Below, piece after piece: positions 37,075-45,685 of a DNA stretch of 64,000 nt (its first letter is position 1; each line of letters starts with the position of its first letter). The stretch lies in assembly GCA_963422445.2 (NCBI GenBank), contig OY729512.2, forward strand, positions 5,270,001 through 5,334,000. Direction: 5' to 3'. The position numbers and the translations under genes were made by a program. The notes beneath the pieces were generated by a model. That model was not told where the DNA came from, searched no databases, and saw nothing but the letters and a program-made list of their open reading frames with translations. Source of the DNA: G963422445 sp963422445 (GTDB taxonomy: Bacteria; Pseudomonadota; Alphaproteobacteria; Thalassobaculales; Thalassobaculaceae).

Positions 37075-38025
37075 ATGGCACAGAAAGCACCCGGAAAGAG
37101 CCATCGCGAGGGGATCATCCTGATAGAGCTGTTCGGGCGGTTTCCCGATGACGCCACCGCCGAACGGTGGTTCGAGGAACAGCGCTGGGGCGCGGCTGGT
37201 AAGCCCTCTCATTGTCCGATGTGCGGCGGCACCGAGAAAGTGCGGCCCGTTCCTTCCCGCAAGCCTCTGCCCTACTGGTGCGGTGAATGCCGGCGCAATT
37301 TCAGCGTCAAGACTGGCACTGTGATGGACCGCTCGAAGATCGGCCTCCAGAAATGGGCCATCGCAATCTACCTGTGGTCAGTGTCGCTCAAGGGCGTATC
37401 GTCCATGCGGCTGCATCGCGACCTGAAGATCACGCAGAAGTCGGCCTACTTCATGGCCCAGCGGTTGCGCGAGGCGTGGACCGAGGGGCATGGCGGCATG
37501 GCTGGTCCGGTCGAGGTCGATGAGACCCATGTCGGTGGCAAGGAGAAGAACAAGCACGGAAACAAGAAGTTGCGGGCCGGACGCGGCGCCGTGGGCAAGA
37601 CCACCGTTGCTGGTGTTCGGGATCGCGCCACGAACACCAGCAGTGCCGCGATTGTCGAAAGTACCGACGCCGCTTCGCTACAGGGTTTCGTCGCTTCGCG
37701 GGCGGGCGAGGGAGCCAAGGTCTATACGGATCAGGCGGCCGGCTACAAGGGCATGAACTTCGATCACGAGACCGTCAATCACTCCGTCAGCGAGTATGTC
37801 CGGGATCAGGCGCACACTAACGGGATCGAGAGCTTCTGGGCCACCTTGAAGCGGGGATATCACGGGACTTTCCACCACATTTCGCCCAAGCATCTGCACC
37901 GCCATGTCAATGAGTTCGCGACCCGGCACAACATGAGATCGCGTGATACGGACGCCATGATGGCCGAGACCGTTGCCCGGATGGTCGGGAAACGGCTAAT
38001 GTATCGGGAACTGGTAGCCGGCTAG
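37075..38025 (+). CDS. IS1595-family (ISXO2-like) transposase
   Basis: A 316-aa intact transposase. The N-terminal zinc ribbon is CPMCGG...YWCGECRRNFSVKTG, then TGTVMDRSKIGLQKWAIAIY and a helix-turn-helix (MRLHRDLKITQKSAY). DDN/E catalytic residues: Asp in VEVDETHVGGKE, Asp in VYTDQAAGYKGM, Asn/Glu in HTNGIESFWATLKRGYHG. ISXO2-like transposases of this length move elements that often carry unrelated passenger genes, as here. Confidence 0.93.
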   Translation: MAQKAPGKSHREGIILIELFGRFPDDATAERWFEEQRWGAAGKPSHCPMCGGTEKVRPVPSRKPLPYWCGECRRNFSVKTGTVMDRSKIGLQKWAIAIYLWSVSLKGVSSMRLHRDLKITQKSAYFMAQRLREAWTEGHGGMAGPVEVDETHVGGKEKNKHGNKKLRAGRGAVGKTTVAGVRDRATNTSSAAIVESTDAASLQGFVASRAGEGAKVYTDQAAGYKGMNFDHETVNHSVSEYVRDQAHTNGIESFWATLKRGYHGTFHHISPKHLHRHVNEFATRHNMRSRDTDAMMAETVARMVGKRLMYRELVAG

Positions 38026-38049
38026 GCTGCGGATACAGCGGGCAAGAGG

Positions 38050-38325
38050 ATGGGTGCACCGGAATGGGCGCTTGAGACCGCGAAGGCTTGGGCGCAGGAA
38101 CGGCTCCGCTCAGGAGCGGAGCCGCCTTGGACATACTACCGCTTGATGCAGCTCGTTGAAGCTGTGGATTCGCTTGCAGCAGGAACCCGGTCAGTTACTT
38201 CCACGGGCTGTTTACAGCCAGAGGCGCCACCTCAGGATGCCAGTCTCCCTCAAGGGGAGAATGTTTGTCGGCTAGATACCGCTCGATCCCGTCGCGCTGA
38301 GCAACAGGTACAGATGCCCACGTGA
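38050..38325 (+). CDS. Small hypothetical protein, IS1595 passenger
   Basis: A 91-codon frame starting 24 bp after the transposase stop. The first 45 residues (ALETAKAWAQERLRSG, then PPWTYYRLMQLVEAVDSLAAG) look like a real conserved helix-rich small protein of unknown function. The rest is low-complexity and overlaps the antisense gene by about 130 bp, so the 3' part may be altered. I can suggest no function. Confidence 0.45.
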   Translation: MGAPEWALETAKAWAQERLRSGAEPPWTYYRLMQLVEAVDSLAAGTRSVTSTGCLQPEAPPQDASLPQGENVCRLDTARSRRAEQQVQMPT

Positions 38326-38710
38326 CGTAAAGGGCGCCCTTTTGAGCATGCCTTGTGATCGTCGGGTCATTGCGGTGATCTGCAATGCGGTCTGCCACGT
38401 CACCTTGCCCGACGTAAGCGGTGTGAGGGGCGGTGCCTCCATGCCAGACGATGTAGACTCCATGTTCGGTTACTTTGGCCAAGTCGAGCCCGCCGAACGG
38501 GCACCACTCATCGCCAATACATTTGAGCCTCCGCTCAATTGGCGGAGGGCGAACGCTTGACAGATTCGCGGGAGACGGTACGATCACAGCGCTCTCACAC
38601 AAATCTATCCGGTGCACCCTCCAGTGCTTCACCAGACCCCAACAAGGTCGAAGGCTGGGCTGGCACCCGGCCTTCGTCATTTCTGGGGCCGCTACGAATC
38701 TCCGTAGCAT
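38195..38710 (-). CDS. GIY-YIG-type nuclease domain protein, IS1595 passenger
   Basis: The C-terminal 100 residues carry a GIY-YIG fold pattern: HGVYIVWHGG (the 'GIY' strand), TAYVGQGDVADRIADHRND (the 'YIG' strand and the catalytic Arg helix), then DGIERYLADKHSP with a Glu in place of the metal-binding Glu. The upstream part contains a CIGDEWCPFGG stretch, and the true start is uncertain; residues before about 60 look non-coding. Single-domain GIY-YIG proteins cut or nick DNA, or act in repair. It lies antisense to and inside the IS1595 element, so it is cargo, possibly helping the element or its host; this is inference. Confidence 0.65.
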   Translation of the reverse strand: MLRRFVAAPEMTKAGCQPSLRPCWGLVKHWRVHRIDLCESAVIVPSPANLSSVRPPPIERRLKCIGDEWCPFGGLDLAKVTEHGVYIVWHGGTAPHTAYVGQGDVADRIADHRNDPTITRHAQKGALYVTWASVPVAQRDGIERYLADKHSPLEGDWHPEVAPLAVNSPWK

Positions 38711-38771
38711 TCTGCAATATATACAAAATCATGCGGTCCGACAAGAATGCGTCTACCGCCCATGGTGAGAC

Positions 38772-38927
38772 ATGCCTGAAAAGCTGCCCCACAGCCCTCA
38801 CGGGTCCAAAGAGGCCGACAAACCCTCGTCCAACGTCACCCTCCCGCCTGTCGACGCGACCCCCGAAGAAATCGCTCAGGCGCTATTTCGGTTGAAGCCT
38901 GAAGGCGAGGCCGAGACGACCGCCTAG
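38772..38927 (+). CDS. 51-aa hypothetical protein, IS1595 passenger
   Basis: ATG at 38772, MPEKLPHSPHGSKEADKPSS, with the tail DATPEEIAQALFRLKPEGEA. The 'TPEE(I/V)A.ALF.LKP' end resembles short proteins of unknown function that recur beside IS1595-type transposases and in other mobile contexts. It ends 35 bp before the right tip of the element. No good Shine-Dalgarno (GGTGAGAC). Confidence 0.45.
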   Translation: MPEKLPHSPHGSKEADKPSSNVTLPPVDATPEEIAQALFRLKPEGEAETTA

Positions 38928-39138
38928 ATGATGGCCCGCGCATAGTCATCTATATAATTCCCTAAAAATGGCGGATCCCGCCATATCCGCGGCGGCCGCG
39001 CAACCTCCTGGGAAGTCTACGTATAACGCTTGCGCAACGGGGTGTGTCGGATCTGATCGAAATTGCGGAATAGCAAAGGTTTTACAGTTCTGCACCGGTG
39101 CCGGGTTGTCGAGACCGACAAGGACCGTCAGCGTGCTA

Positions 39139-40316
39139 GTGTCCTGTACGCAAAGTTCGTATTGTTAAGGGGGTGGTGTCGATTCGGGGGGCATGGTGAT
39201 GCGACTTTCGGTGGAGATCAAGCTGAGCGCGGACGAGCGCAACGAGCTTGAGCGGCTGGCGCGCGGGCGCAAAGTCTGGCGAGGCCTGTCCGATCGGGCG
39301 CACATCGTGCTGCTGGCGGCCGAAGGGCTTACCAATGTGCAGATTGGGAGCGTGCTGGGCGTGACCAGCCAGACCGCCAGGAAGTGGCGCAATCGCTTCG
39401 CAGAGCATCGTCTTGACGGGCTTGACGACGAGCCGCGCTCCGGCCGTCCCCGGCGCATCGATGACGACGCCGTGGCCGAGGTGGTGCGCAAGACGCTTGA
39501 GGAGAAGCCTCGTGACGCGACCCAATGGAGCACGCGCTCGATGGCGCAGGCGACGGGGTATGCGCCGTCGACGGTCAATCGCATCTGGCGAGCCTTTTCC
39601 CTTCAGCCGCACAGGAGCGAGACCTTCAAGCTCTCGGCAGACCCCTACTTCGTGGACAAGACGCGCGACATCGTGGGGCTCTACGTGGACCCGCCGCAGC
39701 ATGCCATGGTCCTCTGCGTGGACGAGAAATCGCAGGTTCAGGCCCTCGATCGCACCCAGCCGCTGCTGCCGCTGCGCCCGGGGCAGGTCGAGCGGCGCAC
39801 TCACGATTACAAGCGCAACGGCACGACCTCGCTCTTCGCAGCCCTTGACGTCGCCACAGGCAAGGTCATCGGACAGTGCTATCGGCGCCACCGCAGCGTG
39901 GAGTTCCGCAAGTTCCTGGATCACGTCGAGGCCAACGTGCCGCCCGACCTCGAGATCCACATCGTCATGGACAACTACTCGACCCACAAGACGAAGACGA
40001 TCCGCGACGGGTTCGCCCGGCGACCGCGCTGGCATGTTCACGTCACCCCGACCTCTGCCTCGTGGCTCAACCAAGTCGAGCGCTTCTTCGCCGATCTGAC
40101 AGAGAAGCAGATCCGGCGCGGGGTTCACCGATCGACCGTCGAGCTGGAGCAGGCGATCACCGGGTACATCGACACCGTCAACGAGGACCCCAAGCCCTTC
40201 CGCTGGCACAAGACAGCCGATGAAATCCTGGCGTCCATCAAGCGCTTCTGCCTCAGGACCCTCGAAACCGCTGCAGCCGCAACATCATAACGGTACGAAC
40301 TTTGGAATCAGGACAC
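39139..40316 (+). mobile_element. IS630-type element, intact
   Basis: 1178 bp, inverted tips GTGTCCTG...AAAGTTCGTA at both ends, flanked by TA (39137-39138 and 40317-40318), the standard IS630 target. The right TA is also the left TA of the next IS630 element. A right-end fragment of a relative starts this window (1-72). Confidence 0.93.
39193..40290 (+). CDS. IS630-family transposase (intact)
   Basis: A 365-aa transposase. N-terminal helix-turn-helix modules (GLTNVQIGSVLGVTSQTARK; TRSMAQATGYAPSTVNRIW), then the DDE triad: Asp in VLCVDEKSQVQALDRTQP, Asp in IHIVMDNYSTHKT, Glu in SWLNQVERFFADLTEKQIRR. This is the full length and motif order of the family, so it is probably active. The protein starts ATG GTG ATG at 39193. 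Confidence 0.93.
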   Translation: MVMRLSVEIKLSADERNELERLARGRKVWRGLSDRAHIVLLAAEGLTNVQIGSVLGVTSQTARKWRNRFAEHRLDGLDDEPRSGRPRRIDDDAVAEVVRKTLEEKPRDATQWSTRSMAQATGYAPSTVNRIWRAFSLQPHRSETFKLSADPYFVDKTRDIVGLYVDPPQHAMVLCVDEKSQVQALDRTQPLLPLRPGQVERRTHDYKRNGTTSLFAALDVATGKVIGQCYRRHRSVEFRKFLDHVEANVPPDLEIHIVMDNYSTHKTKTIRDGFARRPRWHVHVTPTSASWLNQVERFFADLTEKQIRRGVHRSTVELEQAITGYIDTVNEDPKPFRWHKTADEILASIKRFCLRTLETAAAATS

Positions 40317-40318
40317 TA

Positions 40319-41366
40319 GTGGATTGATCGTTATAGATATATCTATAATTGTGTTCTTCTGATTTGTCGATCACGGAGGTCTGCAAGATGCGCCCTGGTG
40401 TTTCATTCACGCTCACTTCGGGCGACCGGCATCGCCTTGAAACGGTTGTCTAGGACCCGAAGAGCCCGCAGAAGCACGTCTGGCGGGCGCGCATCGTTCT
40501 TCTGAGCGACGACGGGCTCGGCACGATGGCCATCATGAGAGAGACCGGCAAGGCGAAGAACAGTGTCTGGCGCTGGCCGGACCGCTTCTATGGAAGAAGG
40601 TGTGGACGAACTTCTGCGGGACAAGACGCGTCCGCCGGGCAAGACACCTCCGGCTCCTGAGCCGGTGGCGAAGATCGTAGGGTTGACCCACACCCCGCCG
40701 CCTTACGCGGCGACCCACTGGACGCTGCGGGCGATGGCGAAGGCTGTGGGGGTTGCCGCTTCGAGGGTCTGGGCGGTCTGGAAGGCGCATGGCCTGATGC
40801 CGCACCGCTGGCGGCCGTTCACGCTTTCGAACGATCCCGCCTGCCTCGAGACGCTGACCGACATCGTCGGCCTCTCCGTTGCGCCGCCGGCTCACGCGGT
40901 CGTGCTGTCGATCGATGACACGTCGCACAGTCAGACCCGCGACCGCACACAGCCCGGCCTGCCGCTGAAGAAAGGCCGCGGCGCCACCAGGCGTTCCTGA
41001 AATTCCTCAACCGCATCGAGCGCACGATACCCGCCGGCGTCCCGGTCCATGCCATCCTCGACAACGACGCCACTCACAAGCACAAGGACGTCCAGGTCTG
41101 GCTCGCACGCCATCCGCGCTGGACCTTCCACGTCACCCCCACCTCGAGCGCGTGGCTGAACGCGCTCGAAGGCGTCTTCGCCAAGCGGACACGACGCCGT
41201 CTCAAATACGGCGTCTTCCGCTCCGGACGCGAACTCCAGGACGCCATCCGCCGCGTCATCGACGAACACAACACCACCGAAGCCAGGCCCTTCGTCTGGA
41301 CCGCCGATCCCGATACCATCATCGCCGCAAGAATAAAGAGGGGTCCAAACATTGAAATCAATCCAC
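40319..41366 (+). mobile_element. IS630-type element, degenerate
   Basis: 1048 bp with tips GTGGATTGAT at both ends (left 40319, right ending 41366), flanked by TA (40317-40318 and 41367-41368). It abuts the intact IS630 element and shares one TA with it. The left 110 nt are the arms of the snap-back derivative at 19788-20372. Confidence 0.9.
40388..41366 (+). pseudogene. IS630-family transposase, broken
   Basis: ATG at 40388 (MRPGVSFTLTSGDRHRLETV), then an in-frame TAG near 40452. A frameshift follows near 40590, then the open frame to 41000 holding AATHWTLRAMAKAVGV and VVLSIDDTSHSQTRDRTQPG with the first Asp. A deletion removes the segment between the first and second Asp (about 25-30 codons, judged against the intact element). 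A final frame follows with HAILDNDATHKHKDV (second Asp) and SSAWLNALEGVFAKRTRRR (Glu). Confidence 0.88.
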
Positions 41367-41502
41367 TAGGGAAGGTCTGATTCATTCCTCCGGAGTCTCG
41401 GAAAACCCTTATCGGGCTCTGGAATCGACGGTAACTCATTGATTTCTCGAAGTTCGAAATGCTTCAAATAGGGGACGATGGAGTTTTTCAAAGGTTCCCT
41501 AG

Positions 41503-42348
41503 ATAGTGTCGTCATGAGTGATGTTCATCTGTCCTATCTGTCGAACTCACTCGATGGTTCTTGGAGGCGACTCATGGGATTGGCTCATCGGCGTCACGAC
41601 ATTTCGGACAGGGTCTGGCTGTTGTTGGAGCCTCATCTGCCTGGCCGAGCGGGACGTTGGGGTGGAGTGGCACAGGATAATCGACGGTTCATTAATGCGA
41701 TCTTCTGGATTCTGCGTACCGGCGCTCCCTAGCGTGATGTGCCGCCAGACTATGGAGACTGGAAAAATACCCATCGTCGGTTCTGTCGCTGGCGGGACAA
41801 GGGGCTCTGGGGGGTGTTGCTGGAGCCTCTGGTGGATGAGCCGGACGATGAGTGGCTGATGATTGACGCCAGTCATCTCAAGGTACATCCCCATGCGAGC
41901 GGTGCGATCGGTGGCAATCAGGCGATGGGTCGCACAAAAGGGGGCTGAACACGACGCTGCATCTGGCTGTGGACGCACATGGGATGCCGGTGCGGGTGTT
42001 GGTCACCGAGGGGACCGCAGCAGATTGTCGTCAAGCGGTCGAGCTGATTGAAGGGTATAGATGCCGAGTATTTGTTGGCGGACAAGGCCTATGACACGAA
42101 TGCCATCATGTCTTATTGTGAGGAGCATGAAGTTATTCCAGTGGTTCCGCCGAAGCGCAACCGCCAGCACCCCAGAGCGTATGATGTCCCTCTCTACCGG
42201 CACCAGCATTTGGTGGAGAACGCCTTTCTGTGGCTCAAGCGTTGGCGTGGGATTGCCACACGATACGCCAGGAATGCCGCATAGTTTCTTGCCTCGGTGC
42301 AGATTCGGTGTCTGGCACTCTGGGCTGGTATTTCGTGACGACACTATC
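41503..42348 (+). mobile_element. IS5-family (IS427-group-like) element, degenerate
   Basis: 846 bp. The inverted tips GATAGTGTCGTCA are perfect over 13 bp, flanked by TA within a CCCTAG/CTAGGG context. Short length and transposase type fit the IS427 group. Confidence 0.88.
41574..42284 (+). pseudogene. IS5/IS427-type transposase, broken
   Basis: ATG at 41574 behind GGAGGCGAC. The frame gives HDISDRVWLLLEPHLPGRAG and FINAIFWILRTGAP, then an in-frame TAG at 41730. It resumes with RDVPPDYGDWKNTHRRFCRW and DDEWLMIDASHLKVHPHASG (first Asp), then TKGG and a stop. The last part is KGIDAEYLLADKAYDTNAIM (second Asp) and HLVENAFLWLKRWRGIATRY (Glu). IS427-group elements often use two overlapping frames, but the in-frame stop shows real decay. 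Confidence 0.85.
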
Positions 42349-42350
42349 TA

Positions 42351-43075
42351 GGGAAACCGAGAGGAACCTGGGTAGAGTCGCTGGGAAATTTCGGGCAATG
42401 CATGCCGATTGGACCGACGATGTCGTTCTCTCGCTTGAACGGCACACCCCTCGTATCAAGTTCTTATGGTCCCCTATCGAATGAACACTGGAGGACATCT
42501 CATATTTGGTCGAGGGTGTTGCTAAAGATGCTCATACTCAGAGAGAGGTAATCATCTGCCGTCCAGGACTTTGGAAAAGAGATTGCCACTGTATATGCAA
42601 GGCTGCTTGAAGAGCAAGAACCTCTTGATGCTGAACTTTAGGCCGTTTGGGATCAGAATTCAACGCGATTATGCGAGTCCTGACTGTCGGTATGGTTTGC
42701 TGCGTAACAAGCATCAGGATCCGGACGCACCTCCCCGGTCGGCGACCGGATCCCCGTTCGGATGCGTTCCGGTTGGTCGGACTAGACTCTGATATCAGGA
42801 CCGTTACCCAATAGTCGTCACAAGCGGATAGGTTCCAGGAAATGCTTGATGAGTGGTCACACCGCCATTTCCCGTGCCGATCCATGGTCCTCGTGCGGTA
42901 ACCTGGTCTGGCAGGCTGATCTGTGCTTGTTCCGTGGCCAGCCCCTGCGGCCGGGCAGGCGGGATCCTGACTGAATACTTCGCAATTCCGCCTCCAGGAT
43001 CGCCGATCTCTGAAAGGACGTGCGGGTTTTCGGGTGCGGTAGTGTGCCTGGTTGTGCTAGTCTGGGCCGCGCCCC
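42351..43075. other. No recognisable gene
   Basis: 725 bp between the IS427-like element and recQ. Frames such as 42230-42484 (plus) and 42538-42885 (minus) resemble nothing I know and have poor starts. It could hold decayed sequence; the last 100 bp probably contain the recQ promoter. Confidence 0.5.
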
Positions 43076-43118
43076 TTGTCGCCCGGACCGCGTCCTGCAG
43101 TCGGCGTCCGGGCGACAA
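43076..43118 (+). promoter_or_regulatory. Hairpin in the recQ leader
   Basis: TTGTCGCCCGGAC (43076-43088) and GTCCGGGCGACAA (43106-43118) form a perfect 13-bp stem around a 17-nt loop. AAAGGAGC follows immediately (from about 43117), so the stem touches a potential ribosome site. It may be a terminator of upstream transcription without a T-tract, or a translational control element. Confidence 0.5.
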
Positions 43119-43138
43119 AGGAGCATCCGACTAGTCAT

Positions 43139-44977
43139 ATGAACATGACCCCTCCGCAAACCAGTCTCAGCATGCCTGATCCCAAGCGTGCGGTCCTCCG
43201 AAGCACATTTGGATTCCCGGATTTCAGGCCCGGACAGGAAACTGTCATCGATACCCTGTTGGCGGGACAGCACGTGTTGACAGTCATGCCGACAGGATCC
43301 GGCAAGTCGCTCTGCTATCAGGTACCCGCGCTGGTGACAGGCGGGCTGACAATCGTCGTCTCGCCGCTGGTGGCGCTGATGCAGGACCAGGTCGCGGCGC
43401 TGAAGCTGGCGGGCGTCGCCGCCGAGACCATAAATTCATCCCGGTCGCGCGCGGAGAATGTCGCCGCTTGGCGTCGTGTGGCAGCCGGGGAGACACGCCT
43501 GCTCTACATGGCCCCGGAACGGCTGATGACGGACCGCATGCTCGTCGCGCTCGCAAAACGCAACCTGCGCCTGATAGCGGTCGACGAGGCCCATTGCATT
43601 TCCCAGTGGGGGCCGGCGTTTCGACCGGAATATGAAGCGCTGTCGCGATTGCGGGAACAGTTTCCGGGCATCCCGATCGCCGCGCTGACGGCAACTGCCG
43701 ATGCCGTGACCCGCGAGGATATCGCTAATCGTCTTTTTGGGATGCGGGTCCAGACTGTGGTCCTTGGTTTCGATCGCCCCAATATTCGGCTTTCGGTTGC
43801 CCAGAAGACCTCATGGAAAACCCAGATGCTGACCTTCCTCGAACGCCACCAGGATGCAAGCGGCATTGTCTATTGTCTGTCCCGGCGCAAGACGGAAGAG
43901 GTGGCGTCCCTTTTGGCCAACCAGGGATTCATGGCGTTTCCGTACCATGCCGGAATGGATCAGCAGGATCGCGAAGACCATCAGAACCGGTTCATGACCG
44001 AGCCTGGTGTCATCATCGTCGCTACCATTGCTTTCGGTATGGGGATCGACAAGTCCGACCTGCGTTTTGTCCTGCATGTCGATCTGCCAGCAACCATCGA
44101 AGCCTATTATCAGGAGATCGGCCGGGCCGGTCGCGATGGCGCCCCGGCCGAAGCCCACATGATCTACGGATTATCGGATATCCGTATGCGCCGGAAATTC
44201 ATTGAGGACGAAGAGGCCGGACTGGAGCGCATGCGGCGGGAACACAAGCGCCTTGATGCCCTGATCGCCTATTGTGAAGCGCCGGAATGCCGTCGCCGTT
44301 CGCTACTCAGTTATTTCGGCGAAGCGACCAAAGCCTGCGGCAACTGCGACGTATGCATCGATCCCGTCGAAATCACTGACGGGACGGTGTTCGGCCGCAA
44401 GGTTGCGAAAGCGATTCATGGATCCGGACAGCGTTTCGGACCGGCGTACATCATTGACATCCTCCGCGGCGCGCGGACGGCGCGGATCCAGAATACCGGA
44501 CATGACGAGTTGACGGTGTTCGGCGTCGGTGCCGATCTGAGCAAACCGGAATGGCAGTCGATTATCCGGCAACTTGTCGCATCGGGATTCCTGTCCTTTG
44601 ATATCGAGGGGTACGGCGGCCTCAAATTCACCCCGAGGGGACAGGATCTGCTGAACGGAAAGGAAGAGTTCCGATATCGCCCCGACCGGCGGTCGAGCAA
44701 ACCGCCGCGCCCCGAGCGCCGCTCGGACAGCGTGTCGGAGGCTGAGACCGGCGTCGACGCCGGGTTGCTGACGGCATTGCGCGAACTCCGTCTCGAAATC
44801 GCCAGGGAACGAAAGGTGCCGGCCTATCTGGTTTTCTCCGATCGGTCATTGATCGACATGGCACGATACCGGCCCCTCGACCAGGAGGCGTTTTCCCGAA
44901 TCCACGGTGTCGGCGCTGTCAAGTTGCAGGACTTTGCCGATAGCTTCATTACTGCGATTGCCGCGCACGAAGCCTGA
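43139..44977 (+). CDS. recQ: ATP-dependent DNA helicase RecQ
   Basis: A 3'-5' superfamily-2 helicase of 612 aa from the ATG at 43139. Motif 0 region FGFPDFRPGQE, Walker A MPTGSGKSLCYQ, motif Ia SPLVALMQDQV, DEAH box VDEAHCISQWG followed by the aromatic-rich loop PAFRPEYEAL, motif III ALTATA, motifs V/VI IATIAFGMGIDKSDLRFV and YYQEIGRAGRDG. The zinc Cys set (YCEAPECRRR...CGNCDVC), a winged-helix RQC region, and a C-terminal HRDC domain (LRLEIARERKVPAYLVFSD) follow. It acts in recombination repair. Start choice is uncertain: GGAG lies 15 nt before this ATG; ATGs at 43145 and 43172 are alternatives. Confidence 0.95.
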   Translation: MNMTPPQTSLSMPDPKRAVLRSTFGFPDFRPGQETVIDTLLAGQHVLTVMPTGSGKSLCYQVPALVTGGLTIVVSPLVALMQDQVAALKLAGVAAETINSSRSRAENVAAWRRVAAGETRLLYMAPERLMTDRMLVALAKRNLRLIAVDEAHCISQWGPAFRPEYEALSRLREQFPGIPIAALTATADAVTREDIANRLFGMRVQTVVLGFDRPNIRLSVAQKTSWKTQMLTFLERHQDASGIVYCLSRRKTEEVASLLANQGFMAFPYHAGMDQQDREDHQNRFMTEPGVIIVATIAFGMGIDKSDLRFVLHVDLPATIEAYYQEIGRAGRDGAPAEAHMIYGLSDIRMRRKFIEDEEAGLERMRREHKRLDALIAYCEAPECRRRSLLSYFGEATKACGNCDVCIDPVEITDGTVFGRKVAKAIHGSGQRFGPAYIIDILRGARTARIQNTGHDELTVFGVGADLSKPEWQSIIRQLVASGFLSFDIEGYGGLKFTPRGQDLLNGKEEFRYRPDRRSSKPPRPERRSDSVSEAETGVDAGLLTALRELRLEIARERKVPAYLVFSDRSLIDMARYRPLDQEAFSRIHGVGAVKLQDFADSFITAIAAHEA

Positions 44978-45190
44978 CGCCGCGCCGGGCAAGACGAAGC
45001 CGGTGGTCACAGGATCCCGGACTGCCACAGCCTCCGATCGCGAGTGATCGGGATATCCGGACCGGGCAGCGCTATAATGATGTGCATTCGCCTGGTTTCC
45101 GCGTCACGTTGCGATGCCGCACAGGTTACGATTCCCCGGGCCGGATGTTTCAAGCTTTCGGTCGGGTTGCATGAAAGAACGGACACGATA

Positions 45191-45685
45191 TTGGGTGAGA
45201 GACCGCGCGATACCATCGAGATCCAGGATCGGGCGAGAACGCCTATCACCATTGTTCTGCGTTACAACGCCCGTACTCGTCTCGTCAGCCTCCGCTTCGA
45301 TGCGATCGACGGCACCTTTTCCGCGTGCTTCCTCCGGGTATGGCACGAGACGTGGCGGAGAGACTTGTCTGGAATCAGCAGTCATGGATCCTGCAATGTC
45401 ACCGTCATGCAAAACCGCGCGTCGCCCTCGCCGACGGGGTCACGATCAGTGTTCGCGGCGAGGATATCCGGATTCACAAGGCCGAGTCGCCTCTCCGTCA
45501 GGTGGAGTTGGCTCGTATCGGCGGCTCGGAGATCAGGTTGCTGGCGAGCGGCACCGCCGACAAGATTTCGCGACAGGTGAAGATCTGGCTGTTAGGTCAG
45601 GCCCGTAAACAGATCGTTGAACGCGTGGGCGTTCATGCGGTGCCGGTGGACCGGCGCGTCTCGAAGATCACGATACGGGACCAAC
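45191..45685 (+). pseudogene. DUF45/YgjP-like metallopeptidase gene, frameshifted and truncated
   Basis: TPITIVLRYNARTRLVSLRF is the first strand pair of the DUF45 (YgjP/SprT-like M48-type) family. A frame change at GTGCTTCCTCC (about 45328) leads to LPPGMARDVAERLVWNQQSW and ADGVTISVRGEDIRI, HKAESPLRQVEL, VKIWLLGQARKQIVERV and VSKITIRDQ. In the family the next residues are SRWGSC and the HExxH metal site, but the IS1634 element starts at 45686, so the active site is absent. The start is uncertain (TTG at 45191 is a guess). The rest of the gene is not on the other side of the IS. Confidence 0.75.

Larger units (their letters stand above)
37013..38962 (+). mobile_element. IS1595-family element with passenger genes
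   Basis: 1950 bp. The inverted tips GGGGATTATATA and (inward from the right) GGGAATTATATA extend imperfectly to about 22 bp. It is flanked by a perfect 8-bp duplication TAAAAATG (37005-37012 and 38963-38970), the length known for IS1595. About 900 bp beyond the transposase hold a small plus-strand frame, an antisense GIY-YIG-type gene and a 51-aa frame. Confidence 0.95.

Noticed and set aside
43139..44977. RecQ with Pro-Ala instead of His-Asp in the aromatic-rich loop (WGPAFRPEY)
   Set aside because: I recall this variant from alphaproteobacterial RecQ proteins, so it is probably normal for the group rather than a novelty.
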